Assembly: GCF_016862435.1 (NCBI RefSeq)
Contig: NZ_BOMY01000055.1
Span: 62,001 to 126,000 of the forward strand
Reading direction: 5' to 3'
Length of the DNA: 64,000 nt
Source: Paractinoplanes tereljensis
GTDB taxonomy: Bacteria; Actinomycetota; Actinomycetes; Mycobacteriales; Micromonosporaceae
The position numbers and the translations under genes were made by a program. The notes under the pieces are model-generated. The model had not been told where the DNA came from, did no database searches, and was given only the letters and a program-made list of their open reading frames with translations. Positions 1 to 7,422 of this stretch are shown piece by piece (the first letter of the stretch is position 1; the number at the start of each line of letters is the position of its first letter).

Positions 1-971
1 GTCAGGTCGATCTCGCGCTCTCCCCCACCGGTGGGTGCGGTGGTGGTGGCCGCCGCCGAGGTCGGGGCTGTGCTCGCTTCCACCGGCGGCGCGACCTGCG
101 AGGGTGCCGCCGCCGAAGTGGCCGGGGGTGCCGCGCTCTGCTGTTGTTGCGCGGCGGTGGTCGCCCCCGCCGTCGGAACCGCGGCCGTCTGGTTGACCGC
201 GGCCGGGTCGGGCTTGTCCTTGGCCCGGTTGAGCAGGGCCGGCACCGCGATCGCCGCGGCCAGCACCACCACCGCGGCCGCGATCCCGGCGACCTTGGCG
301 AACTTCGACGCGATCCGCGGCTGCTGCACGAACGTCGCCGTACCGCTCACCGGGGTTGCGTTGGGCAGGTCGGGGGTGGCGGCGATGGTGAGCTGGCGCT
401 GCTTCTCCTTGTTCCACGGCAGCGGCGCCGACACGTTCAGCAACACCCGGGCGTTACTGCCCGGCGGCAGATCGAGCCAGCCCGGCTGGAAGGTAGCGGT
501 GACCCGTCGCTCCGGGTCGGTCGCGGTCAGGTAGAGCCGCACCGGAGCGTTACCCCCGTTGGCGATCTCCAACGTGTACTGCCCGGTGCGCCCACCCGTC
601 ACCACCTCGGGGGTGGTGCGCAGGGTGATCTGCTCGACGCTGGCCAGCTCGATCGGCACCTCGACGCAGCGTGACACGTCATGCCGGTACTTCGACCGCA
701 CCAGCGCACCCACCACGTAGGTGCCGGCCGGCGCCGGCGGCTGCACCGGCAGGTTGACCTTGACGGTCAGCGTGCCGCTCTCGGCCGGCCGCAGCTTGGC
801 GACCTCGGGCTCGGTGCGCACGGTCGCCCCGTCGGGCAGCCCGAGCAGCTCGACGCCGTAATGCTCCACGATGTCACTCGCGTTGCGCACGGTGACATCG
901 AACTGGAGGTTGTCGCCGGGCGAGGCATCCGCCCGCTCCGGCGCGACATTGACACGCAGCGGCAGGGTCAC
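1..971 (-). CDS. Ig-like repeat membrane protein with one TM and Thr/Ala/Pro-rich tail (3' end outside window)
   Basis: The minus strand stays open from a GTG at 971 to the window edge (323 codons), so the C-terminus is missing. Residues 1-215 read as two beta-rich modules with the spacing of Ig-like/COG1470-type domains (VRNASDIVEHYGVEL, ANGGNAPVRLYL). A single hydrophobic segment follows at about 225-247, then a low-complexity Ala/Thr/Pro tail. GTG is the only start in frame: an in-frame stop lies four codons upstream, and an ATG at 979 is in a frame that stops at once. There is no signal peptide, so the Ig-like part would be cytoplasmic if the TM inserts N-in; topology is inference. The same architecture recurs in the protein at 51102-52133. 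Function unknown. Confidence 0.8.
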   Translation of the reverse strand, partial: MTLPLRVNVAPERADASPGDNLQFDVTVRNASDIVEHYGVELLGLPDGATVRTEPEVAKLRPAESGTLTVKVNLPVQPPAPAGTYVVGALVRSKYRHDVSRCVEVPIELASVEQITLRTTPEVVTGGRTGQYTLEIANGGNAPVRLYLTATDPERRVTATFQPGWLDLPPGSNARVLLNVSAPLPWNKEKQRQLTIAATPDLPNATPVSGTATFVQQPRIASKFAKVAGIAAAVVVLAAAIAVPALLNRAKDKPDPAAVNQTAAVPTAGATTAAQQQQSAAPPATSAAAPSQVAPPVEASTAPTSAAATTTAPTGGGEREIDL

Positions 972-1004
972 GCGCTCATGCTGTCACTTCGCGACAACCA
1001 GGGG

Positions 1005-2495
1005 CTATCCAATCCCTGACACAAGATCTTCGAGGGTCGCTCGCGCTCCCTTGTGGTGCAGGCCGGCGAGCACCGAGGTGTACGCCGAGACAAAGCGCTC
1101 GCTGTCCACCAGGTCCCCGAACACCTCCCGGTTCGCGATGAATGCCAGTGGTTCGTCCTGTTGTTTCTTGGCCGCCGCCATCAATGGTTCCCGCAACCGG
1201 TCGACCACCTCGATCGGCTGTCCCTGCTCGTCGACCCCTTCGTCGTAGCGGGCCCAGGACGCCACGATCGCGGTGGACAGCACGATGTCGCCGCCGGTGT
1301 CCAGGTTGTGCCGGATCACCGGGAGCAGCCACTTCGGGATCCGGTCCGAGCTCTCCGCACACAGCCGGGCGACGGTGTCGCGTACCTGCGAGTTGGAGAA
1401 CCGGTCGATCAGCTGATGCTGGTATTCCCGCAGGTCAACACCGGGTACCGCGGCCAGCGTCGGGGTGGCCTCCCGTTCCATGTAGGCCAGCAGGAACTTG
1501 GCGAACAGCGGATCCTGCGCGACGTCGTGCACCAGCCGGTAGCCGGCCAGCCAGCCGAAGTAGCAGAGCCCCTGGTGGGAGGCGTTGAGCAGGCGCAGCT
1601 TCATCAACTCGTACGGTTCGACGTCCGGCACCACCTGCACGCCGACGTCCTCGAACGGCGGCCGGCCCGTTCCGAAGCTGTCCTCGAGCACCCACTGCGT
1701 GAACGGCTCACACACCACCGGCCAGCCGTCCTCCAGCCCGAACGTGGCGCGCACCTGGTCGCGGTCCTCGTCGGTGGTCATCGGGGTGATCCGGTCGACC
1801 ATGCTGTTCGGGAACTCCACGTGCTCGGCGACGTAACTGGCGAGGCCCGGGTCACGCAGCCGGGCGTACGCCACGAAGCTCCGCCGAGCCACCTCCCCGT
1901 TCCCCTGGATGTTGTCGCAGCTCATGATCGTGAAGGGTGTGATCTGCCGCTGCCGCCGCCGTTCGATCGCCTCGGTGATCAGCCCGAACGTGGTCTTCGG
2001 CTGATTGCCCAGGGTGAGGTCGTGCTGCACGTCCGGGTTGTCGGCCATGAACTCGCCGGTGACCGCGTGGAAGTTGTAACCCCCTTCGGTCACGGTCAGC
2101 GACACGATCCGGATCTCCGGCGACGCCATCTTCTCGATGACGGCTTCCGGGTCGTCCGGCGCGTAGAGATATTCGACGATCGACCCGATCACCCGGGCGT
2201 CGAGTGCGCCGTCCGGCGACTTGACCACCAGCGTGTAGAGCCCGTCCTGCGCGGTCAGCACCTGTCGCATCCGCTCATCGGCCGGCATCACCCCCACCCC
2301 GCAGATCGCCCAGTCGAGGGCCTTGCCCTCATTCATCAGGCGATCGAGGTACATCGCCTGATGGGCGCGGTGGAAGCCACCCACTCCGAAGTGCACGATG
2401 CCGGCTCGCAGCGCGGCCCGGTCATAGTTCGGAACGGCGACGTCTTTCCGCTGGTCTTGCAGGGATGGCAGGTTGGCGTTGCTGAGCGGCAGCAT
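1005..2495 (-). CDS. mannitol dehydrogenase family NAD(P)-dependent polyol oxidoreductase
   Basis: A 496-residue protein of the long-chain mannitol/fructuronate dehydrogenase family, which interconverts hexitols or hexuronates and their 2-keto forms with NAD(H). The N-terminal Rossmann motif is HFGVGGFHRAHQAMYLD, and the family segment around SCDNIQGNG is present. The C-terminal half has the helical substrate domain, including LRLLNASHQGLCYFGWLAG, which resembles the K/N-x-x-x-N-x-x-H catalytic region. I chose the ATG at 2495 because GGAGG lies nine bases upstream; a longer in-frame start exists at 2534. Length fits mannitol 2-dehydrogenase (about 490 residues). Exact substrate cannot be told from sequence. 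No linked sugar transporter is visible. Confidence 0.88.
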   Translation of the reverse strand: MLPLSNANLPSLQDQRKDVAVPNYDRAALRAGIVHFGVGGFHRAHQAMYLDRLMNEGKALDWAICGVGVMPADERMRQVLTAQDGLYTLVVKSPDGALDARVIGSIVEYLYAPDDPEAVIEKMASPEIRIVSLTVTEGGYNFHAVTGEFMADNPDVQHDLTLGNQPKTTFGLITEAIERRRQRQITPFTIMSCDNIQGNGEVARRSFVAYARLRDPGLASYVAEHVEFPNSMVDRITPMTTDEDRDQVRATFGLEDGWPVVCEPFTQWVLEDSFGTGRPPFEDVGVQVVPDVEPYELMKLRLLNASHQGLCYFGWLAGYRLVHDVAQDPLFAKFLLAYMEREATPTLAAVPGVDLREYQHQLIDRFSNSQVRDTVARLCAESSDRIPKWLLPVIRHNLDTGGDIVLSTAIVASWARYDEGVDEQGQPIEVVDRLREPLMAAAKKQQDEPLAFIANREVFGDLVDSERFVSAYTSVLAGLHHKGARATLEDLVSGIG

Positions 2496-2675
2496 CTTCG
2501 ATGACCTCCCGGCGGTGGATCGGGGATAACCCACAGCATCCCACCAACCTCCCTAGGTCACCGCCGACCGACTCCCTCGATCTTCTGCCCGCTCCCGGTC
2601 ACCGGACGCCGCCCCAAACCACACCGGCCCGCACCTCCACCGCGCACCACCCCGGGCCCGCTGCCGGGCCGCCCA

Positions 2676-2727
2676 CGATCATGATGACTTCCCGTTAGGA
2701 GCCAACGGCTTCCCTACAAGATCGAGG
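2676..2727 (+). repeat. 52-bp dispersed-type repeat, copy 1
   Basis: Starts cgatcatg and ends caagatcgagg, with an invariant core gacttcccgttaggagc. A second copy of identical length lies at 2769-2820, 41 bases further on. Both sit in the intergenic gap between the mannitol dehydrogenase and a small hypothetical gene. Confidence 0.75.
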
Positions 2728-2768
2728 CCACCACCCGGCCGGCGCTCCCCGCCGCCGTGACCCACCCG

Positions 2769-2820
2769 CGATCATGGCGACTTCCCGTTAGGAGCTGACA
2801 GCAACTCCGCAAGATCGAGG
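2769..2820 (+). repeat. 52-bp dispersed-type repeat, copy 2
   Basis: Same orientation as the copy at 2676-2727, with the core gacttcccgttaggagc intact and most differences in the second half. Part of this unit (aactccgcaagatcg) recurs near 14430-14446, which suggests a dispersed family in this genome. The rest of the 2496-2830 gap shows no convincing gene. Confidence 0.75.
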
Positions 2821-2830
2821 TTCCGAGCGG

Positions 2831-3139
2831 CTATCGGCGCCAGGCCCGCGTGGTCTCCTCCGCCGGTTGCGCGATCCGGGTGAACGGCGGGTGGGTGATC
2901 CGGGCGAACGTGGCGTCGGGGAGGTCCCATTCGCGTAGTAGGTCTCGTAGGTCGGGTGGGTGGCAGGTCAGCGCGCCGCGATCGCCGTTGTCCCAGGTGA
3001 TCACGTCGGTGATGTCCAGGTGGCCGTCGCCTACGCGGACTCCGATGTCGGTCTCGGCGGGAAGACCGGAAATGCGCCGTAGCAACTCGTCTCGCATCAT
3101 TGCGCCGACAACCTTTCTCCGGAATTCGGGGTCGGCCAT
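2831..3139 (-). CDS. hypothetical protein, 102 residues
   Basis: I do not recognise the family. It is a soluble, charged 102-residue protein with an N-terminal helical stretch (RRKVVGAMMRDELLRRIS) followed by an apparent beta-rich part (GVRVGDGHLDITDVITWDNG) and a run rich in Pro and Thr. There are no membrane segments or cysteine motifs. The ATG at 3139 lies inside the 3' part of another possible small frame (3097-3276), so the two could be translationally coupled. It is transcribed away from the XRE regulator at 3542. Codon use is GC-rich and compatible with a real gene, but support is only moderate. Confidence 0.5.
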   Translation of the reverse strand: MADPEFRRKVVGAMMRDELLRRISGLPAETDIGVRVGDGHLDITDVITWDNGDRGALTCHPPDLRDLLREWDLPDATFARITHPPFTRIAQPAEETTRAWRR

Positions 3140-3276
3140 GATCGGAGGTGTTCTAGAACGCGCAGCAATTGGTCGCGAGTCGGCATGCCATCATTCTCCG
3201 GAATGGTTGGCCGCGTCTCGCTCCGCAGCTCCGGATGCACGTGCGTGCCGGGGATTCGCCGGGGCATCTGGTCCAC
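3097..3276 (-). CDS. possible small ORF overlapping the hypothetical gene at 2831-3139
   Basis: A 59-codon frame from GTG at 3276, with an internal ATG at 3186 followed by MPTRDQLLRVLEHLRSWP, which looks like a normal protein N-terminus. It runs 43 bases into the next gene in a different frame. One explanation is two coupled small genes. Another is a frameshift that split a single gene whose N-terminus is this segment. No good ribosome-binding site is visible. Confidence 0.25.
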   Translation of the reverse strand: MDQMPRRIPGTHVHPELRSETRPTIPENDGMPTRDQLLRVLEHLRSWPTPNSGERLSAQ

Positions 3277-3541
3277 GCCGCAACCCTTTCGTCAAGATCG
3301 GGACACTGATATCGGCGGTGGCGGATGCCCACCGGGGGCCGGGACATCCGCCGCCTGGACTCATCGTGGACGCGGCATCGGCGAGGAACAACATTCCGTT
3401 AGATTGAATTCGGCTGCACACTAGTTTTTGGCCGACTTTCTCGATATGTATTCCACGAAGGCGACGCGCGCCTTCCACCATGGAGTACGGGCCGACTCCA
3501 TACCGGATAGATCAAACCGCTCGAAGGGAAGCGAACTATCC

Positions 3542-4459
3542 ATGGAGATCGACAACACCGAACGCGCCAACTCGACAGTTCCCCGCCGCCAGCTGGGCCG
3601 GTTCCTGCGCCAGCAGCGCGAGTCCGCCGGAAAGACGATCAAGGTAGCGGCGGAATACATGGAGTGCTCCACCCAGAAGCTGTGGCGCATCGAGAAGGGC
3701 GCCGTCCCGGTCCGGGGCCCGGAGGTCAAGATGCTGTGCGACTTCTACGGCACCGACGCCGGCGTCACCGAAGCCCTGGTGAGCCTGGCCAAGGAGACCA
3801 AGGCCCGGGGTTGGTGGCAGTCCTACAACGACGTGGTCATGCCGGACTGGTTCGAGCTCTACGTCGGCCTCGAGGGCGCGGCAGCGCGGATCCGAACCTT
3901 CGAACCGCAGGTCGTCCCGGGTCTGCTGCAGGCGCCAAGCTATATGGAGGCCGTCATGCGGGCCGACACACCGCAATTCACGGATACCGAGGTCCTGGCC
4001 GGGATCAAGATCAAGCAGCAGCGTCAAGGGCTGCTGTCGCGACACTTCCCGCCGCCGCCCCACCTCGAGGTGATCGTCTCCGAGGCCGTCCTGCTCGCTT
4101 CCACGGACATTCCGGGCGCAATGCAACAGCAACTGTGGCACTTACTGAAGGCCAATGAGGAGAAGAAGGCCAGCGTGCGAGTGCTGCCACTGACGGCCGG
4201 ACTCCATCGGGCCTCCGGGACCGGCAAGTTCACGATCCTGGAATTCCCATCGTCGCCGAATGGCGACGGCGGAGCCCAGGAACCGCCGACCGTCTACAGC
4301 GACAGCGTGACGGGCGCTCTTTACCTGGACAAAGCCAATGAGATCGAGGCATACGAGCAGGTCTGGAACGACCTGGACAGTCGCTCGCTGGATATGGAAG
4401 GCTCGAACGCGGTGATCAGCAAGGTCCTGAGGGAGAAGAACCACCATGAGGGATCGTGA
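3542..4459 (+). CDS. XRE-family helix-turn-helix regulator with DUF5753 domain
   Basis: A 305-residue cytoplasmic DNA-binding protein. Residues about 13-70 form a helix-turn-helix (GRFLRQQRESAGKTIKVAAE, then TQKLWRIEKG). The rest is the DUF5753 domain, with the FEPQVVPGLLQ segment after a GWW(Q)SY motif and a C-terminal YLDKANEIEAYEQVW segment. This is the common actinobacterial pair partner of DUF397 proteins; family members studied in Streptomyces affect development or antibiotic production. The ATG at 3542 fits the family N-terminus better than an upstream in-frame start at 3428. The last 14 bases overlap the DUF397 gene, so the two are co-translated. The upstream 3277-3541 region is comparatively AT-rich and probably holds its promoter. 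Confidence 0.9.
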   Translation: MEIDNTERANSTVPRRQLGRFLRQQRESAGKTIKVAAEYMECSTQKLWRIEKGAVPVRGPEVKMLCDFYGTDAGVTEALVSLAKETKARGWWQSYNDVVMPDWFELYVGLEGAAARIRTFEPQVVPGLLQAPSYMEAVMRADTPQFTDTEVLAGIKIKQQRQGLLSRHFPPPPHLEVIVSEAVLLASTDIPGAMQQQLWHLLKANEEKKASVRVLPLTAGLHRASGTGKFTILEFPSSPNGDGGAQEPPTVYSDSVTGALYLDKANEIEAYEQVWNDLDSRSLDMEGSNAVISKVLREKNHHEGS

Positions 4460-4658
4460 CCCCGCCACCCTGACCTGGCGAAAGTCGACCAGATCCGGTG
4501 GCAACAACAACTGCGTCGAGGCGGCCGGCCTCCCCAACGGCGGCACGGCGGTGCGCGACTCCAAAGATCCGGATGGGCCGGTGCTGTTCTTCGGCGCCGC
4601 CGGCTGGGCAGCTTTCGTCGGCGGCGTCAAGGGCGGAGAGTTCTCCGTTACCTCCTGA
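4446..4658 (+). CDS. DUF397 small protein, partner of the XRE regulator
   Basis: A 70-residue protein matching DUF397 in full: an early TWRKSTRSGGNNNCVEAA core, then VRDSKDPDGPVLFF and AAGWAAFVGGVKGGEF. These proteins are normally encoded immediately downstream of a DUF5753-type XRE regulator, as here, with the start inside the regulator's 3' end. Members are thought to act with the regulator; the exact biochemical role is not established. There is no TM segment or signal peptide. Confidence 0.9.
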   Translation: MRDRDPATLTWRKSTRSGGNNNCVEAAGLPNGGTAVRDSKDPDGPVLFFGAAGWAAFVGGVKGGEFSVTS

Positions 4659-4682
4659 GGGTGGTACACCTGGTACCCCTCT
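4657..4682 (+). promoter_or_regulatory. candidate operator: GGTAC-N5-GTACC inverted repeat
   Basis: A perfect GGTAC (4663-4667) and GTACC (4673-4677) pair surrounds ACCTG. Partial outer symmetry (4658-4661 with 4679-4682) extends it. It lies 31-55 bases upstream of the aldo/keto reductase start at 4713. The form resembles MerR-type operators. Regulator unknown. Confidence 0.4.
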
Positions 4683-4712
4683 ATCGGGGCGGCGCCGAAC
4701 TAGCGTCGGGGC

Positions 4713-5600
4713 ATGACCGCAGAACTGGTTCTCAACAACGGCGTACGCATGCCGGCCCTTGGTCTCGGTGTTTTTCAGAGCCCACCCGAGGAGACCGCGG
4801 CAGCGGTCGAGGCCGCGCTCAAGATCGGCTACCGGCATGTCGACACCGCTGCCGCCTACGGCAATGAGCGGGAGGTCGGCGAGGGCATTCGCCGGTCCGG
4901 CATCGACCGGGGCGAGATCTTCATCGAGACCAAGGTGTGGGTCAGCGACTACGGGTATGACGAGACGCTGCACGCGTTCGAGAAGGCCACCCGCAAGCTC
5001 GGCGTCGACCGGCTCGATCTGCTGATCCTGCACCAGCCGGCGCCCGACCGTTTCGACCGGGTGGTCGCGGCCTACCGGGCGCTGGAGAAACTGCTGGCCG
5101 ACGGCGGCGTGCGGGCGATCGGGGTCAGCAACTTCATGCGGCATCACCTGGACGATCTGCTTTCCCAGACCCAGGTCGTGCCGGCGGTCAACCAGATCGA
5201 GCTGCACCCTTACTTCAGTCAGCCCGATGTGCAGAAGGCCGACGCCGAGCACGGCATCCTGACTCAGGCGTGGTCGCCGATCGGTGGCATCACGTTCTAC
5301 CCGGGCTGGGGCGAGGAACGCCGCAACGTCCTCGAAGACCCCGCGATCGGCACGATCGCGACCGGGCACGACAAGACGCCGGCCCAGGTGATGCTGCGCT
5401 GGCAGCTGCAGCACGGCCGCTCGGCGATCCCGAAGTCCACCAACCCGGGCCGCATCGCGGAGAACTTCGACGTCTTCGACTTCGAGCTGACCACCGAGGA
5501 GGTCGCCCGCATCGACGCCCTCGACACCGGCGTCCGCAACGGCCCCGACCCGGACGTCCCCCGCCCGGCGTTCTTCGACCGCGCGATCCCCGAGGAGTAG
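4713..5600 (+). CDS. aldo/keto reductase (2,5-diketo-D-gluconate reductase-like)
   Basis: A 295-residue NADPH-dependent carbonyl reductase of the AKR superfamily. The catalytic tetrad is visible: Asp and Tyr in HVDTAAAYGNE, Lys in FIETKVW and His in LLILHQP. The family segments AIGVSNF and VVPAVNQIELHPYF are intact, as is the phosphate-binding IPKSTNPGRIAENFDVFDF near the C-terminus. Length and layout match the DkgA/DkgB-like group. The start ATG is 54 bases after the DUF397 stop and just downstream of an inverted repeat that could be its operator. Substrate cannot be inferred. Its 3' end faces the chemoreceptor gene with a 14-base gap. Confidence 0.92.
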   Translation: MTAELVLNNGVRMPALGLGVFQSPPEETAAAVEAALKIGYRHVDTAAAYGNEREVGEGIRRSGIDRGEIFIETKVWVSDYGYDETLHAFEKATRKLGVDRLDLLILHQPAPDRFDRVVAAYRALEKLLADGGVRAIGVSNFMRHHLDDLLSQTQVVPAVNQIELHPYFSQPDVQKADAEHGILTQAWSPIGGITFYPGWGEERRNVLEDPAIGTIATGHDKTPAQVMLRWQLQHGRSAIPKSTNPGRIAENFDVFDFELTTEEVARIDALDTGVRNGPDPDVPRPAFFDRAIPEE

Positions 5601-5614
5601 ACCCAGGACAGGCC

Positions 5615-7213
5615 TCAGACCCGGAACTGACCGACCAGCACCCGCAGCCCGTTGCTCAGTTGGGAGAGCTCTTGCGTTGCCTGCTTGATGTCGATGACGC
5701 CGCTGGTGGTGGTCTGCGCCTCCGACGAGATGGTGGCGATGTTCGCGGCGATGTCTGCCGAGGCGGTCGTCGACTGGGCGATGTTGCGGCTCATCTCGTC
5801 GGTGGCGGCGGTCTGCTGCTGAACGGCCGTGGCGATGGTGGACTGGAAACCGCCCAGCCGGCCGGCAATCTCGACAATCTCGCCGATCGCCGCGGCCGCC
5901 ATCGTCGTGTCCTGCTGGATGCTCTGCACCTTCGCGGTGATGTTGTCGGTGGCGACCTCGGTCTCCTGGGCCAGGTCCTTCACCTCGCCGGCCACCACGG
6001 CAAAGCCCTTGCCCGACTCGCCGGCCCGGGCCGCCTCGATGGTCGCGTTGAGCGCGAGCAGGTTGGTCTGCTGGGCGATCGCGGTGATCGCCTTGACGAT
6101 CCCGCCGATCTCCTCGCTCGAGGTGGCGAGCCGCCCGATCACGTCCTGGGTCGCGCGAGCCGCCTGCATGCTCTGCTCGCAGACCTGGCTCGCCTCGGCC
6201 GCGGTGCCGGCGATCGTCTGCAGCGAGCCGCCCATCGAGGAGGTGCTCGCCGCCGCCGTGCGCACGGTGGCGGCGACCTCGTCAGCGGCCAGCACGACCT
6301 CGCCGGACTGCCGGGACGTCGCCTTGGCGTCCACCATGATCTGGATCGCGGTGGTGGTGAGCGTCTCGCTGGCGTTGGCGACCGTGGTGGCCGAGGCGCC
6401 GATCTCCCGTACCGTTCCGGCGATCTTGTCGACGAACTTGTTGAACGACCGGCTGACGTCGGTGAACTGGTCGTTTCCGCTGGTCTCGAGCCGCCGGGTC
6501 AGGTCTCCCTCGCCCTCGGCGATGTCGGCGAGGCGGTCCTGCAGGGCGCTCAGCGGCCGGATGATCGACAGCGACAGCGCAACCGCAAGCACCACCGCGA
6601 CGATCAGGGTGAGGCCGCCGACCAGGTTGGCGACGTGGGTGGTGCGGTTGGCGGTGTTGTCGGCCCGCCGGTGCGCGACGGCCTCGTGGTCCCGCGCGCT
6701 GGCGAGCAGCCGGTCGACACCGCCGGCGATCACCGCGTACAGATCGAGGCCCACCCCGGCCACCAGGTCGTTGGCCTTGTCGGTCTGCGCGGCGGTGCCC
6801 GCCCGGTAAGCGGCGATGACCTCGGCGTCCATGTCCGCGAACTTCTGGAACGCGGTCCGGATCGTCGCCACGTCGGCCTGCTCGGCGGCGGACAGCGACA
6901 TCGCCGCCATCGCGTTCAGTTCCTTGACGAAACTGTCCATCGACGCAAGGAACGCGGCCCGCTCGGGCGCCGTGTCTGCACTCGCGCCGGCCGCCCCGCG
7001 CACGATGTTGAAGGCGTAACCGGCCTGCCATCCACTGACGTCGGTGACTCGGTATTTCAGCTGCTGGGCCGCGTCGAGCTCGGCCTGCGACGCGGCCAGG
7101 GCCTGAGCCGTGGTCCGGGTGCTGTCCGCCGACCACACGGCCGCCATCCAGATGGCCACCACGCACAACGCCAGGAGCAGGAAGCCCGCCACCAGGCGGG
7201 TGGTCACCCGCAT
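5615..7213 (-). CDS. methyl-accepting chemotaxis protein
   Basis: A 532-residue membrane receptor. TM1 lies at about 8-27, followed by a roughly 170-residue helical extracellular sensor. TM2 lies near 205-230, then a HAMP linker (IIRPLSALQDRLADIAEGEG) and a coiled-coil signalling domain whose hairpin tip carries NLLALNATIEAARAGE. The last residues (LRVLVGQFRV) are a typical end for such receptors. I chose the ATG at 7213; an in-frame GTG at 7261 would add 16 residues with no better ribosome site. No che genes are in the window, so it must signal to a distant array or another output. Ligand unknown. Confidence 0.92.
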   Translation of the reverse strand: MRVTTRLVAGFLLLALCVVAIWMAAVWSADSTRTTAQALAASQAELDAAQQLKYRVTDVSGWQAGYAFNIVRGAAGASADTAPERAAFLASMDSFVKELNAMAAMSLSAAEQADVATIRTAFQKFADMDAEVIAAYRAGTAAQTDKANDLVAGVGLDLYAVIAGGVDRLLASARDHEAVAHRRADNTANRTTHVANLVGGLTLIVAVVLAVALSLSIIRPLSALQDRLADIAEGEGDLTRRLETSGNDQFTDVSRSFNKFVDKIAGTVREIGASATTVANASETLTTTAIQIMVDAKATSRQSGEVVLAADEVAATVRTAAASTSSMGGSLQTIAGTAAEASQVCEQSMQAARATQDVIGRLATSSEEIGGIVKAITAIAQQTNLLALNATIEAARAGESGKGFAVVAGEVKDLAQETEVATDNITAKVQSIQQDTTMAAAAIGEIVEIAGRLGGFQSTIATAVQQQTAATDEMSRNIAQSTTASADIAANIATISSEAQTTTSGVIDIKQATQELSQLSNGLRVLVGQFRV

Positions 7214-7422
7214 ACGCCGAAGCACTCTCACGTAGATCAATGCTATCCCGGCATTTCCCACAAAACGCGCAAACCGGGAACCCGGGTTAACAGCGACTTG
7301 CCAGGGAGTGCACAGCTAGAACGACGATACGGTCCCGTCCGAACGGATGATCCCCGCCCAGGCCAGTTGATCTTTAGGCTGCGGCTCGCACCAAGATCCA
7401 ACAGCTATGGGGGACCTTCCGC

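Noticed and set aside
3185..3424. Plus-strand small frame before the XRE regulator
   Set aside because: Cys/Trp/Gly-rich text without start context; it lies over the promoter side of the regulator.
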